This document shows, one piece after another, positions 17,211 through 26,277 of a stretch of DNA of 64,000 nt. A program made the position numbers and the translations under genes. A model generated the notes under the pieces. It worked only from the letters and a program-made list of their open reading frames with translations. It did not search any database and was not told the origin of the DNA. The DNA lies in contig CALJRU010000030.1 in the NCBI GenBank assembly GCA_937976375.1, positions 1-64,000 of the forward strand, in the 5' to 3' direction. This DNA comes from an uncultured Peptococcaceae bacterium. GTDB lineage: Bacteria > Bacillota > Peptococcia > Peptococcales > Peptococcaceae. Position 1 is the stretch's first letter, and every line of letters begins with the position of its first letter.

Positions 17211-17864
17211 GTGGGACAGAAAGTAAATCCAATTGGCATTCGTGTTGGCATCATCCGCGATTGGGATGCTAGATGGTATGCTGACGATAAAGACTACGTC
17301 GATCTCCTCCATGAAGATTTCAAAGTTCGTAAGTTTGTAAAGACCAAACTTTTCGACAGCGGTATCGCAAGAATCGTTATTGAACGTACCGGTAATACCA
17401 AGATTAAGGTTACCATCCACACCGCTAAGCCTGGTATCGTAATCGGCCGTAACGGTTCCGCTATCGAAGTCCTTCGTGGGGAACTCGAAAAACTCACCGG
17501 CAAATCTGTTTCTATCAGCGTTGTCGAAGTAAAACATCCAGAAGCAAACGCTCAGCTCATCGCTGAATCCATTGCTCAGGCTCTTGAAAACCGTGTCGCT
17601 TACCGTCGTGCTATGAAACAGCACATCCAGAGAGCGGTTAAAGCCGGCGCTCAGGGTATTAAAGTCAGCTGCGCAGGTCGTCTGGCTGGCGCTGATATCG
17701 CACGTACTGAATGGGTTACCGAAGGCAAAGTTCCTCTGCACACCCTTCGCGCAGATATCGACTATGGTTTCTATGAAGCAGATACCACCTATGGTAAGAT
17801 TGGTATCAAAGTATGGATTTACAATGGTGAAATCCTTGATGATAGTAAAGAAGGAGGACGCTAA
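17211..17864 (+). CDS. rpsC: 30S ribosomal protein S3
   Basis: 217 aa from GTG behind AAGGAGG. It has MGQKVNPIGIRVGI at the N-terminus and a KH domain (GIVIGRNGSAIEVLRGEL), then the S3 C-terminal fold (GAQGIKVSCAGRLAGADIAR). Together with S4 and S5 it forms the mRNA entry helicase. Confidence 0.98.
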   Translation: MGQKVNPIGIRVGIIRDWDARWYADDKDYVDLLHEDFKVRKFVKTKLFDSGIARIVIERTGNTKIKVTIHTAKPGIVIGRNGSAIEVLRGELEKLTGKSVSISVVEVKHPEANAQLIAESIAQALENRVAYRRAMKQHIQRAVKAGAQGIKVSCAGRLAGADIARTEWVTEGKVPLHTLRADIDYGFYEADTTYGKIGIKVWIYNGEILDDSKEGGR

Positions 17865-17866
17865 TT

Positions 17867-18301
17867 ATGTTAATGCCTAAGAGAACTAAATGGCGTCGCC
17901 CACATCGCAGAAAACTCGGTGGGGAAGCTCACAAGGGCACGAAAATCACTTATGGTGAATTTGGTCTTCAGGCAACCACCGGTGCTTGGGTCACCAGCCG
18001 TCAGATCGAAGCTGCCCGTATTGCTATGACCCGTTACATCAAACGTGGTGGTAAGGTTTGGATTAAGATTTTCCCAGACCAGCCAGTAACCGCTAAGCCA
18101 GCCGAAGTCCGCATGGGTTCCGGGAAAGGTGCTCCTGATTACTGGGTAGCTATTGTAAAACCAGGCCGCGTGATGTTCGAAGTCAGCGGCGTACCTGAAG
18201 AAGTTGCACGAGAAGCACTGCGCTTGGCTATGCATAAACTGCCTTGCAAGTGCAAGATCTTGAAAAGGGAAGAAATGGAGGCTGTTGCTAATGAAGGCTG
18301 A
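17867..18301 (+). CDS. rplP: 50S ribosomal protein L16
   Basis: 144 aa. MLMPKRTKWRRPHRRK is the usual start of L16, so the ATG at 17867 is kept over the one six bases later. KIFPDQPVTAKPAEVRMGSG is conserved. The gene overlaps rpmC by 11 bp. Confidence 0.98.
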   Translation: MLMPKRTKWRRPHRRKLGGEAHKGTKITYGEFGLQATTGAWVTSRQIEAARIAMTRYIKRGGKVWIKIFPDQPVTAKPAEVRMGSGKGAPDYWVAIVKPGRVMFEVSGVPEEVAREALRLAMHKLPCKCKILKREEMEAVANEG

Positions 18302-18491
18302 AACCTTAAGAGAACTCTCCACTGAAGAGTTGAACAAGAAGGTTGTAGAACTTAAAGAAGAACTCTTTAACCTGCGTTTTCAGATGGCTACCGGCCAACT
18401 TGAAAACCCTATGCAGTTAAAGCAGGTAAGAAAAGATATCGCTAGAGCTAAGACAGTGATCCGCGAACGCGAGATCGCTGCTCAGGCGTGA
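18291..18491 (+). CDS. rpmC: 50S ribosomal protein L29
   Basis: 66 aa, MKAETLRELSTEELNKKV and LFNLRFQMATGQLENP are typical. The ATG lies inside the end of rplP with GAAATGGAGG in the overlapping coding sequence as the binding site. Confidence 0.97.
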   Translation: MKAETLRELSTEELNKKVVELKEELFNLRFQMATGQLENPMQLKQVRKDIARAKTVIREREIAAQA

Positions 18492-18509
18492 ATATAAGGA
18501 GGAAATAAA

Positions 18510-18773
18510 GTGGCAGAACGTAACCATAGAAAAGTACGTATTGGCATTGTTAGTTCCGACAAAATGGACAAGACAATTGTTGTTGATGTTGATAGTCCTC
18601 GCCGCCATCCTCTCTATGGAAAGCTTGCGAAGAATACCAAACATTTCAAAGCCCATGATGAGCTCAACGAGGCTAAGGTTGGGGATCGCGTAAAGATTAT
18701 GGAAACCCGTCCTTTGTCCAAGACCAAGAGATGGCGCCTCGTCGAAATCCTTGAAAAGGCACCGATTGTATAA
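18510..18773 (+). CDS. rpsQ: 30S ribosomal protein S17
   Basis: 87 aa from GTG behind AAGGAGG. RIGIVSSDKMDKTIVV, HPLYGK and the SKTKRWRLVEILEKA ending are S17 signatures. Confidence 0.97.
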   Translation: MAERNHRKVRIGIVSSDKMDKTIVVDVDSPRRHPLYGKLAKNTKHFKAHDELNEAKVGDRVKIMETRPLSKTKRWRLVEILEKAPIV

Positions 18774-18805
18774 GTATCGTAAGCTCGAAAGGAGGAAAGC
18801 TCGCA

Positions 18806-19174
18806 ATGATTCAACAAGAAACCAGACTTAAAGTCGGTGATAACACTGGCGCGAAGGAACTCCTTTGTATCCGCGTGCTTGGCGGTACAAAGCGTCGCTA
18901 TGCTTCCGTAGGTGACATCATCGTTTGTGCAGTTAAAGAAGCAACACCCGGTGGCGTTGTCAAGAAGGGTGATGTAGTAAAGGCGGTTGTTGTTCGTACC
19001 AGCCGTCCTGTAAAGCGCCCAGACGGCTCTTACATTCGCTTTAGCGAAAATGCAGCTGTTATCATCAAAGACGATAAGAGCCCAAGAGGAACCCGTATCT
19101 TTGGGCCTGTTGCCAGAGAACTTCGTGACAAAGACTTCATGAAGATCGTCAGCTTGGCACCTGAAGTACTTTAA
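18806..19174 (+). CDS. rplN: 50S ribosomal protein L14
   Basis: 122 aa, MIQQETRLKVGDNTGAKELL and RGTRIFGPVARELRDK are diagnostic. Full length, AAAGGAGG upstream. It contacts the 16S rRNA in an intersubunit bridge. Confidence 0.98.
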   Translation: MIQQETRLKVGDNTGAKELLCIRVLGGTKRRYASVGDIIVCAVKEATPGGVVKKGDVVKAVVVRTSRPVKRPDGSYIRFSENAAVIIKDDKSPRGTRIFGPVARELRDKDFMKIVSLAPEVL

Positions 19175-19193
19175 TTCCCCGGAGGTGAATACA

Positions 19194-19508
19194 GTGCCTA
19201 AAATGAAAATCCGCAAAGGTGACGAAGTTATCGTCATTTCTGGTAAAGATAAAGGTAAAGTCGGCAAGGTTATCAAGGCTCTGCCAGACGAACAGCGCGT
19301 CATCGTTGAAGGCGTAGCTGTTGCAAAGCGCCACACCAAACCTTCTCAAGCAAATCCTCAGGGTGGGATCATTGACAAGCCAATGCCAATCCACGTTTCC
19401 AACGTTATGGCATACGATGCTTCTGCAAAGAAAGGCTCTCGCATCGGTTATAAGTTTGTTGATGGCAAGAAAGTTCGCATCTTGAAGAGCAGCGGCAAAG
19501 AGTATTAA
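19194..19508 (+). CDS. rplX: 50S ribosomal protein L24
   Basis: 104 aa from GTG at 19194 (MPKMKIRKGDEVIVISGKDK), chosen because GGAGGTG lies 7-8 bases upstream; the earlier GTG is part of that Shine-Dalgarno. The KOW motif (GKDKGKVGKVIKALPD) is evident. Confidence 0.97.
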   Translation: MPKMKIRKGDEVIVISGKDKGKVGKVIKALPDEQRVIVEGVAVAKRHTKPSQANPQGGIIDKPMPIHVSNVMAYDASAKKGSRIGYKFVDGKKVRILKSSGKEY

Positions 19509-19526
19509 TAGGGAGGAGGTCTACAA

Positions 19527-20066
19527 GTGGCTAGATTAAAAGATAAGTACGTTGCAGAAATTGCTCCTGCACTGCAGGAAAAATTCGGCATTACCAATGT
19601 CATGGCTATTCCAAAGCTTGACAAAGTCATCATCAACATCGGCTTGGGTGAAGCAGTAGACAACCCTAAAGCACTCGATGGTGCTGTTGACGACATCACA
19701 CGTATCGCTGGTCAGAAGCCAGTCGTCACTCGTGCAAAGAAGTCCATCGCAGGGTTCAAGATCCGTGAAGGCATGCCTATCGGTGTTAAGGTAACTCTTC
19801 GTGGTGACCGTATGTATGAATTTGTTGATCGTTTATTTAACATCGCATTGCCTCGCGTTAGAGACTTTCACGGTGTTTCTGGCAAAAGCTTCGACGGTCG
19901 CGGCAACTACAGCCTCGGCTTAACCGAACAGCTGATTTTCCCAGAAATCGATTATGATAAAATTGATAAGATCAGAGGTATGCAAATCGTATTTACCACG
20001 ACCGCTAAGACGGACGAAGAAGGTAAAGAGCTCCTGAAGATGCTCGGCATGCCTTTCGCAGGTTAA
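19527..20066 (+). CDS. rplE: 50S ribosomal protein L5
   Basis: 179 aa from GTG behind GGGAGGAGG. Conserved L5 blocks: MAIPKLDKVIINIGLGEAV, AGFKIREGMPIGVKVTLRG and PRVRDFHGVSGKSFDGRGNY. L5 binds 5S rRNA. Confidence 0.98.
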   Translation: MARLKDKYVAEIAPALQEKFGITNVMAIPKLDKVIINIGLGEAVDNPKALDGAVDDITRIAGQKPVVTRAKKSIAGFKIREGMPIGVKVTLRGDRMYEFVDRLFNIALPRVRDFHGVSGKSFDGRGNYSLGLTEQLIFPEIDYDKIDKIRGMQIVFTTTAKTDEEGKELLKMLGMPFAG

Positions 20067-20081
20067 CAGGAGGTAAGAAAA

Positions 20082-20261
20082 TTGGCCAAGACATCTAAGA
20101 TTGTCCATAAGAAACCTAAATACAGAGTACGTGAACACAACAGATGCAAAGTCTGCGGACGTCCACACGGGTACATGAGAAAGTTCGGCCTTTGCCGTGT
20201 ATGCTTCCGCGAGTTGGCTAGCAAAGGTGAACTGCCAGGCGTAACCAAGTCTAGCTGGTAA
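20082..20261 (+). CDS. rpsN: 30S ribosomal protein S14 type Z (zinc-binding, TTG start)
   Basis: 59 aa from TTG (TTG GCC AAG ACA) behind ACAGGAGGT. It contains the zinc-ribbon ligands CKVCGRPHGY and CRVCF and ends VTKSSW. The short zinc-binding form is the default S14 of Bacillota and is expected between rplE and rpsH. Easily missed because it is short and starts with TTG. Confidence 0.97.
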   Translation: MAKTSKIVHKKPKYRVREHNRCKVCGRPHGYMRKFGLCRVCFRELASKGELPGVTKSSW

Positions 20262-20291
20262 GCATCACATTCGGAAGGAGGTCATCATTTA

Positions 20292-20690
20292 ATGGTAATG
20301 TCAGATCCAATCGCGGATTTCTTAACTCGTATCCGCAATGCAAACATGCAAATGCATGAAAAAGTAGAAATTCCTGCTTCTAAGACCAAAGTTCACCTTG
20401 CTGAAATTCTTAAAGAAGAAGGTTTCATCAAGGACTTCGAAGTAGTTGATGATAATGTTCAAGGGAAGATCGTTGTTTCCCTGAAGTATGGTCCAAATCG
20501 CGAACGCGTTATTAGCGGCCTGAAGAGAATCTCCAAGCCAGGTCTCAGACGTTATTGCAAGAGTGATAACGTTCCTAAAGTCCTCGGTGGTCTCGGTATC
20601 GCCATCATCTCCACCTCTAAGGGGATCATGACCGATAAAGAAGCACGTAAAGCCGGCTTGGGCGGCGAAGTTATCTGCTACATTTGGTAA
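20292..20690 (+). CDS. rpsH: 30S ribosomal protein S8
   Basis: 132 aa; MVMSDPIADFLTRIRNAN matches the Bacillota form, so the first ATG is used (AAGGAGGTC upstream). The C-terminal GIAIISTSKGIMTDKEAR block, which binds rRNA helix 21, is intact. Confidence 0.98.
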   Translation: MVMSDPIADFLTRIRNANMQMHEKVEIPASKTKVHLAEILKEEGFIKDFEVVDDNVQGKIVVSLKYGPNRERVISGLKRISKPGLRRYCKSDNVPKVLGGLGIAIISTSKGIMTDKEARKAGLGGEVICYIW

Positions 20691-20712
20691 ATTTGTCTTA
20701 GGAGGGTAAAAC

Positions 20713-21258
20713 ATGTCTCGTATTGGTAAACTTCCAGTCGCCATCCCAGATGGTGTTACTGTTGAAATCTCCGAAGACAACGTTGTTACTGTAAAAGGTC
20801 CTAAAGGCGAGCTCACTAAGGCTCTCCATCCTGATATGGTAATCAAAGCTGAAAACGGAGAAATCGTTGTCGCTTGCCCAAATGGCGACGTGAAAACATA
20901 TAATGCACTTTGGGGCTTGACCCGCAGCCTGATCAACAACATGGTCGTTGGTGTCACCGATGGCTATTCCAAGACTCTGACCATGAAAGGTGTCGGTTAC
21001 AGAGCAGCTCTTCAGGGCAACAAGCTCGTTATCAGTGCCGGCTACTCTCATCCAGTAGAAATGGAACCTGTTGACGGTATTACTTTCGAAGTTCCGGAAC
21101 AGACCAAGATCGTTGTCAAAGGTATTGACAAGCAGCTCGTTGGCGCTATCGCTGCTGACGTTCGCAACGTACGTCCACCAGAACCTTACAAAGGTAAAGG
21201 TATTCGTTACGAAGGCGAAGTTGTTAAGATTAAGGCTGGTAAGACCGGCACGAAGTAA
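20713..21258 (+). CDS. rplF: 50S ribosomal protein L6
   Basis: 181 aa, MSRIGKLPVAIPDGV and the C-terminal RPPEPYKGKGIRYEGE motif. TAGGAGGGT upstream. Located near the sarcin-ricin loop in the factor-binding region. Confidence 0.98.
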   Translation: MSRIGKLPVAIPDGVTVEISEDNVVTVKGPKGELTKALHPDMVIKAENGEIVVACPNGDVKTYNALWGLTRSLINNMVVGVTDGYSKTLTMKGVGYRAALQGNKLVISAGYSHPVEMEPVDGITFEVPEQTKIVVKGIDKQLVGAIAADVRNVRPPEPYKGKGIRYEGEVVKIKAGKTGTK

Positions 21259-21282
21259 TAGGCGGGAAAGGAGTGAACCGTT

Positions 21283-21636
21283 TTGAAAAAAGAATATCCT
21301 AGAAAAAAGATTCGCGCGCATAAGCATAAAAGAATGCGTTTCCGCATTACGGGTACACCTGAACGTCCTCGCCTCGCTGTTTTCCGCAGCGCAAAGCACG
21401 TTTATGCGCAGATCATTGACGATACCAAAGGTGTAACGCTCGTAAGCGCTTCCACCTTGAACGTAGAATCTGAAGGCACAAAGACCGATGCTGCGAAGGC
21501 TGTCGGTGAAGCTGTTGCTAAAAAAGCACTTGACGCTGGTATCACCAAGGTTGTTTTCGACCGTGGGGGTAACATTTATCATGGCCGTGTCAAGGCTTTG
21601 GCTGAAGGTGCCAGAGAAGCTGGCTTAGACTTCTAA
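21283..21636 (+). CDS. rplR: 50S ribosomal protein L18
   Basis: 117 aa from TTG behind AAAGGAG. RPRLAVFRSAKHVYAQIIDD and FDRGGNIYHGRVKALAEGAR are diagnostic; binds 5S rRNA. Confidence 0.97.
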   Translation: MKKEYPRKKIRAHKHKRMRFRITGTPERPRLAVFRSAKHVYAQIIDDTKGVTLVSASTLNVESEGTKTDAAKAVGEAVAKKALDAGITKVVFDRGGNIYHGRVKALAEGAREAGLDF

Positions 21637-21659
21637 TAAACGCTGAAGGAGGGAAAAAC

Positions 21660-22169
21660 GTGACAAGAGAAATTATCGATGCAAGTGTACTTGATTTAGA
21701 GGAACGTGTAGTAACCATCAACCGCGTTGCAAAGGTTGTAAAAGGTGGTCGTCGTTTCAGCTTCAGCGCCCTCGTCGTCGTTGGTAACGGTGACGGTATT
21801 GTCGGTGTTGGCATGGGTAAAGCCAGTGAAGTTCCTGAAGCCATTCGTAAAGGCGTTGAAGACGCTAAGAAGAATCTCATTCGCGTGCCTGTTGTCAACG
21901 GTGGCACCATTCCTCATGAAACCGTTGGTCGTTTCGGCGCAGCACGCGTTATGCTGAAGCCTGCTTCTGAAGGTACTGGGGTTATCGCAGGCGGCGCAGT
22001 TCGTGCCGTTGCTGAATTGGCTGGTATTTCTAATATCCTTACCAAGTCCCTGCGTTCCGACAACCAGATCAATATCGTTCGTGCAACGATGCAAGGTCTT
22101 CAGAGCATGAAGAGTGCTGAACAGGTTGCCAAACTTCGTGGCAAAACTGTTGAAGAGATCTTAGGCTAA
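21660..22169 (+). CDS. rpsE: 30S ribosomal protein S5
   Basis: 169 aa from GTG behind AAGGAGGG. It has RVAKVVKGGRRFSFSALVVV (double-stranded RNA-binding fold) and GVGMGKASEVPEAIRKG. The loop region is linked to spectinomycin action and translational fidelity in other bacteria. Confidence 0.98.
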   Translation: MTREIIDASVLDLEERVVTINRVAKVVKGGRRFSFSALVVVGNGDGIVGVGMGKASEVPEAIRKGVEDAKKNLIRVPVVNGGTIPHETVGRFGAARVMLKPASEGTGVIAGGAVRAVAELAGISNILTKSLRSDNQINIVRATMQGLQSMKSAEQVAKLRGKTVEEILG

Positions 22170-22180
22170 GGAGGTCCATG

Positions 22181-22363
22181 ATGGCAGAATTGAAAATCAC
22201 TTTAACCCGTAGTGTAATCGGTGCCAGTGAAGCTCAAAGAAAAGTCGTTAAGGCGCTTGGCTTACGTAAAACGAATAGCACCGTAGTACGTCCTGATAAT
22301 GCTTCCATCCGTGGCATGGTGAATAAAATCAATCATCTCGTCACTGTAGAAGAAATCAACTAA
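22181..22363 (+). CDS. rpmD: 50S ribosomal protein L30
   Basis: 60 aa, AELKITLTRSVIGASEAQRK and LRKTNSTVVRPDN. Of two adjacent ATGs, the one at 22181 sits at a better distance (6 nt) from GGAGG. Confidence 0.96.
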   Translation: MAELKITLTRSVIGASEAQRKVVKALGLRKTNSTVVRPDNASIRGMVNKINHLVTVEEIN

Positions 22364-22381
22364 TTAGGAGGTGACGTTACA

Positions 22382-22831
22382 TTGAAACTGCATGAATTAC
22401 AACCAGCTGACGGTTCTAAACACGCATTGAAGCGCAAAGGTCGCGGTATCGGCTCCGGCCTTGGCAAAACTTCCGGTAAAGGCCATAAGGGTCAGAAAGC
22501 ACGTTCCGGTGGTGGGAAAGGTCCTGCATTCGAAGGTGGTCAGACCCCTATCCAGCGTCGTCTCCCAAAACGTGGTTTTAGCAATGCGAAGTTCAAAGTT
22601 ACTTACTCCACCATCAATGTTGCAACTTTAGATGCATTTGATGCAGGCACCGTTGTTACGCCTGAATCTCTCGTTGAATGTGGAAAAGTAAAACAAATGA
22701 AAAATGGCGGTGTCAAGGTCCTCGGTAATGGTGAAATCACCAAAGCTCTTACCGTTAAGGCTCATGCATTCAGCGCTTCTGCAAAAGAAAAGATCGAAGC
22801 TGCTGGTGGCACCGTAGAGGTTATTGACTAA
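22382..22831 (+). CDS. rplO: 50S ribosomal protein L15
   Basis: 149 aa from TTG behind TAGGAGGTG. The Gly/Lys-rich N-terminus (KGRGIGSGLGKTSGKGHKGQ) and GGQTPIQRRLPKRGF are diagnostic. Its stop overlaps the secY ATG by one base, coupling L15 and SecY synthesis. Confidence 0.98.
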   Translation: MKLHELQPADGSKHALKRKGRGIGSGLGKTSGKGHKGQKARSGGGKGPAFEGGQTPIQRRLPKRGFSNAKFKVTYSTINVATLDAFDAGTVVTPESLVECGKVKQMKNGGVKVLGNGEITKALTVKAHAFSASAKEKIEAAGGTVEVID

Positions 22832-24081
22832 TGTTAGAGACCTTGCGTGACGCCCTTAAAACTCAAGAGATGCGCAAGAAGATCCTCTTTACTTTAATGA
22901 TGTTCTTGATTTTCCGCATTGGGAGTCACATTCCAGTTCCGGGCATTGACAAAACACAGATTGCACAACTGATTGACAGCATTAAAATCCTTGGGTTCTT
23001 CGATACGATCTCAGGGAGCGCACTGAAAAATGTTTCCATTTTTGCAATGAGCATCACGCCTTATATTAACGCGTCCATCATCATTCAGCTTCTGACTGTT
23101 ATTTTTCCTCGGTTGGAAGCGATTGCAAAAGACGACCGCAAGAAAATTGTTGAATACACAAGATACTTGACTGTCGTTCTTGGATTCGTTCAGGCCCTTG
23201 GCCTTTCTTTGGGCGTGCTCCGCTCTGTGTTGACGGATACTTCTGTGATGAGCATCATCATCATTGTACTCTCTCTTACTGCTGGTACTGCTTGCTTGAT
23301 GTGGATCGGTGAGTTGATCACCGAAAAGGGGATTGGCAATGGGATCAGTTTGATCATTTTTGCAGGGATTGTTTCCAGAATCCCTGGAGGGATTGCATAT
23401 TTGGTTGAGTATGCGCAGCAAGGCATTATGAATATCGTGTACATCTTGCTTTTCTTAATCGTTGCGTTGATCGCAATTGTATGCGTCATTATCGTGAACC
23501 AGGGTGAACGCCGCGTACCAGTTCAGTACGCAAAACGCGTTGTTGGTCGCAAGATGTATGGTGGCCAGTCCACTCATATTCCTATTAAAGTCAACTCCGC
23601 TGGGGTTATTCCAGTCATCTTTGCGATGAGCTTGATGTTTATCCCTGGCACAATCGCTAACTTCTTCCCAGACAATGCAGCAGCCGTCTGGATCAGTCAG
23701 CACTTCTCATTTACCAATGTTGGCTACAACTTGGTATATGCTGTGTTGATCATCTTCTTCACCTACTTCTATTCTTCAATTACCTTCAACCCAATCGATG
23801 TGGCTGATAATATTCGTAAGAATGGTGGGTTCATTCCTGGTATCAGACCAGGTCGCCCAACCAGCGAATACATTATGAAAGTCATGAGTCGTATCACCTT
23901 CTTCGGTGGTCTGTTCCTCGCAGCAATCGCTGTGCTGCCAGCTATTCTCATGGGCGTAGCTGGTATGGACCTGTACTTTGGCGGTACCTCTCTCTTGATT
24001 GTTGTTGGTGTTGCAATTGACACAATGAAGCAGATTGAGTCCAATATGATGATGAGAAACTACGAAGGCTTTATGAAATAA
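22831..24081 (+). CDS. secY: Preprotein translocase subunit SecY
   Basis: 416 aa, about ten membrane helices. Conserved blocks include FRIGSHIPVPGID (TM1/plug side), SITPYINASIIIQLL, GIGNGISLIIFAGI and NPIDVADNIRKNGGFIPGIRPG. It forms the protein-conducting channel in the cytoplasmic membrane and serves, among others, the SLH surface proteins in this window. Confidence 0.98.
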   Translation: MLETLRDALKTQEMRKKILFTLMMFLIFRIGSHIPVPGIDKTQIAQLIDSIKILGFFDTISGSALKNVSIFAMSITPYINASIIIQLLTVIFPRLEAIAKDDRKKIVEYTRYLTVVLGFVQALGLSLGVLRSVLTDTSVMSIIIIVLSLTAGTACLMWIGELITEKGIGNGISLIIFAGIVSRIPGGIAYLVEYAQQGIMNIVYILLFLIVALIAIVCVIIVNQGERRVPVQYAKRVVGRKMYGGQSTHIPIKVNSAGVIPVIFAMSLMFIPGTIANFFPDNAAAVWISQHFSFTNVGYNLVYAVLIIFFTYFYSSITFNPIDVADNIRKNGGFIPGIRPGRPTSEYIMKVMSRITFFGGLFLAAIAVLPAILMGVAGMDLYFGGTSLLIVVGVAIDTMKQIESNMMMRNYEGFMK

Positions 24082-24098
24082 TAATAGAGGGTGAGAAA

Positions 24099-24749
24099 AT
24101 GCATATCTTACTAATGGGCCCTCCGGGAGCCGGAAAAGGCACCCAGGCTGACGAATTGAAAAAGATTCTTGATATCCCACATATCTCTACTGGGGATATG
24201 TTCAGAAAAGCTCAGCAAGATCAAACACCACTTGGCATGGAAGCCAAAGGGTATATGGATCGCGGCGAGCTTGTTCCAGACGAAGTCACCATTGGCATCG
24301 TCCGCGAACGTCTGGCAGAAGAGGACTGCAAGAAGGGGTTCATCCTTGACGGATTTCCTCGCACAGTCGCCCAGGCAGATGCATTAGACCAAATCATGAA
24401 GGATCTTGGCTACAAGCTTGATGGAGCTGTTGATATCGAAGTTCCTCTTGATAAGCTGGTTGCCAGACTGACCGGTCGTCGTATTTGCCCAACATGCAAA
24501 GCATCCTATCATACGCTGTTCAACCCACCTAAGGTTGAAGGAATTTGCGATAATGATGGCAGCGCCTTGTATCAACGTGATGATGACACTGAAGAAACTG
24601 CCCACAATAGACTTTCCGTCTATGAAAAGAACACAGCGCCACTCATTGCCTATTACAAGGAAAAAGGCGATTTGATTCCTATCAATGGGGATCAAGACAT
24701 GGCTCTCGTCACGAAGGAAATCATGCAAAAATTGGGGCATGAAGCATGA
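24099..24749 (+). CDS. adk: Adenylate kinase, zinc-lid form
   Basis: 216 aa, long-lid type. P-loop GPPGAGKGTQA at residues 7-17, DGFPRTVAQA, and a lid with CPTC plus a later CDND motif, giving Cys/Asp zinc ligands as in other Gram-positives. Interconverts ATP + AMP and 2 ADP. The usual spc-operon position between secY and map; its end overlaps the map ATG by 4 bp. Confidence 0.97.
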   Translation: MHILLMGPPGAGKGTQADELKKILDIPHISTGDMFRKAQQDQTPLGMEAKGYMDRGELVPDEVTIGIVRERLAEEDCKKGFILDGFPRTVAQADALDQIMKDLGYKLDGAVDIEVPLDKLVARLTGRRICPTCKASYHTLFNPPKVEGICDNDGSALYQRDDDTEETAHNRLSVYEKNTAPLIAYYKEKGDLIPINGDQDMALVTKEIMQKLGHEA

Positions 24750-25495
24750 TTACTATTAAATCTTCTCACGAAATCGATTTAATGCGTGAAGCGGGCCGCA
24801 TCGTTGCCGAGACTCATCAATTATTGGCAGAGTCTATTCGCCCAGGTATGAGCACGCTCGAGCTTGATGAAATTGCAGAGCGTTACATTCGAAGCAGGGG
24901 AGCAATTCCTTCCTTCAAGAATTATTGTGGATTTCCTGGTTCGATCTGTGCCTCTATTAACGAAGTTGTCGTACATGGTATCCCTTCTGCGGACATTATT
25001 GTTCGCGAAGGGGATATCATCAGCTTCGATGTTGGTGCCATCTTGAATGGCTACCATGGAGATGCAGCGAGAACGATCGCTTGCGGAGAAATCTCCGAAG
25101 AAGCACAAAAGCTGATCGACGATACGCGTCAAAGCTTCTTCTGCGGTATGGAACAAGCTGTTGAAGGCAATCGTCTGTCAGATATCGGGCATGCAATTCA
25201 AGTTTATGCTGAAGATCGCGGATACGGCGTTGTCCGTGATTTCTGCGGTCATGGCATTGGCACAAAAATGCATGAAGATCCACAGATTCCAAACTATGGG
25301 AAGCCGGGACATGGTCCTCGTCTAAAAGTTGGTATGTGCCTGGCTGTAGAACCAATGATCAACCTTGGTACGTACGAAGTTGAGGTTCTGCAGGACAACT
25401 GGACAACAATCACTTTAGATGGTAAGCTTTCCTGTCATTATGAAAATACCATCGCAATCACTGAAGATGGACCAGTCATTTTAACCGCTCTATAA
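24746..25495 (+). CDS. map: Methionine aminopeptidase type I
   Basis: 249 aa, MetAP I. Ligand-containing motifs: DVGAILNGYHGDAART, GHGIGTKMHEDPQIPNYG and VEPMINLG, with a late E in HYENTIAITEDGP. Removes the initiator methionine from nascent proteins. ATGA overlap with adk. Confidence 0.97.
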   Translation: MITIKSSHEIDLMREAGRIVAETHQLLAESIRPGMSTLELDEIAERYIRSRGAIPSFKNYCGFPGSICASINEVVVHGIPSADIIVREGDIISFDVGAILNGYHGDAARTIACGEISEEAQKLIDDTRQSFFCGMEQAVEGNRLSDIGHAIQVYAEDRGYGVVRDFCGHGIGTKMHEDPQIPNYGKPGHGPRLKVGMCLAVEPMINLGTYEVEVLQDNWTTITLDGKLSCHYENTIAITEDGPVILTAL

Positions 25496-25509
25496 AAAAG
25501 GAGAAAAAC

Positions 25510-25725
25510 ATGAGTAAAGACGTTATTGAGCTTCAAGGCACAGTTGTTGAATCTCTACCGAATGCCATGTTTAAGGTCGAACTGGAAAACGGTTATACCA
25601 TATTGGCTCATATCAGCGGAAAGATTCGTATGAACTTTATTAAGATTTTGCCTGGAGATCGTGTAACGGTGGAACTTTCCCCATACGATCTGACACGTGG
25701 CAGAATCACCTATAGATTTAAGTAA
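25510..25725 (+). CDS. infA: Translation initiation factor IF-1
   Basis: 71 aa, one S1/OB fold: MSKDVIELQGTVVESLPNAMF and RMNFIKILPGDRVTVELSPYD. AAAAGGAG upstream. No KOW-domain gene lies between map and infA here, unlike in many Clostridia. Confidence 0.98.
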   Translation: MSKDVIELQGTVVESLPNAMFKVELENGYTILAHISGKIRMNFIKILPGDRVTVELSPYDLTRGRITYRFK

Positions 25726-25758
25726 AAATTCGAGTTTCTCACAAGGAGGCTTCATAAT

Positions 25759-25872
25759 ATGAAAGTTAGAGCATCCGTAAAACCGATGTGTGAAAAATGC
25801 AAAGTCATCAAGCGCAAAGGTCGCGTTATGGTGATTTGCGAAAACCCAAAGCATAAACAAGTACAAGGCTAA
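25759..25872 (+). CDS. rpmJ: 50S ribosomal protein L36 (zinc form)
   Basis: 37 aa, MKVRASVKPMCEKCKVIKRK with zinc ligands C11, C14, C27 and H32. ACAAGGAGG upstream; too short for most ORF cut-offs. Confidence 0.98.
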   Translation: MKVRASVKPMCEKCKVIKRKGRVMVICENPKHKQVQG

Positions 25873-25896
25873 TCAGTAACCCAGGAGGTGCATTAA

Positions 25897-26262
25897 ATGG
25901 CAAGAATTGCTGGTATCGACCTGCCAAGAGATAAACGTATCGTTATCGGTCTTACCTATATATATGGCATCGGCGGTCCAACCGCTGAAAAACTCGTTGC
26001 AGAAGCTGGAATCAATCCTGACACCCGTGTTCGTGATCTGACCGAAGAAGAAGAAGAAAAGCTTCGTCGTCTGATCGACGATTACACCGTCGAAGGTGAC
26101 CTTCGTCGTGAAGTCAGCCTCAACATCAAGCGTCTGACCGAAATCGGTTGCTATCGCGGCATCCGTCACAGAAAAGGTCTGCCTGTTCGTGGTCAGAACA
26201 CCAAGACGAACGCTAGAACCCGCAAGGGTAAAAAGTCTGCAGCTGGTAAGCGTAAAAAGTAA
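25897..26262 (+). CDS. rpsM: 30S ribosomal protein S13
   Basis: 121 aa, MARIAGIDLPRDKRIVIGLT and GCYRGIRHRKGLPVRGQ, with the basic C-terminal tail. CAGGAGGTG upstream. Start of the alpha-operon group. Confidence 0.98.
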   Translation: MARIAGIDLPRDKRIVIGLTYIYGIGGPTAEKLVAEAGINPDTRVRDLTEEEEEKLRRLIDDYTVEGDLRREVSLNIKRLTEIGCYRGIRHRKGLPVRGQNTKTNARTRKGKKSAAGKRKK

Positions 26263-26277
26263 TAGGGGTGAGACAAA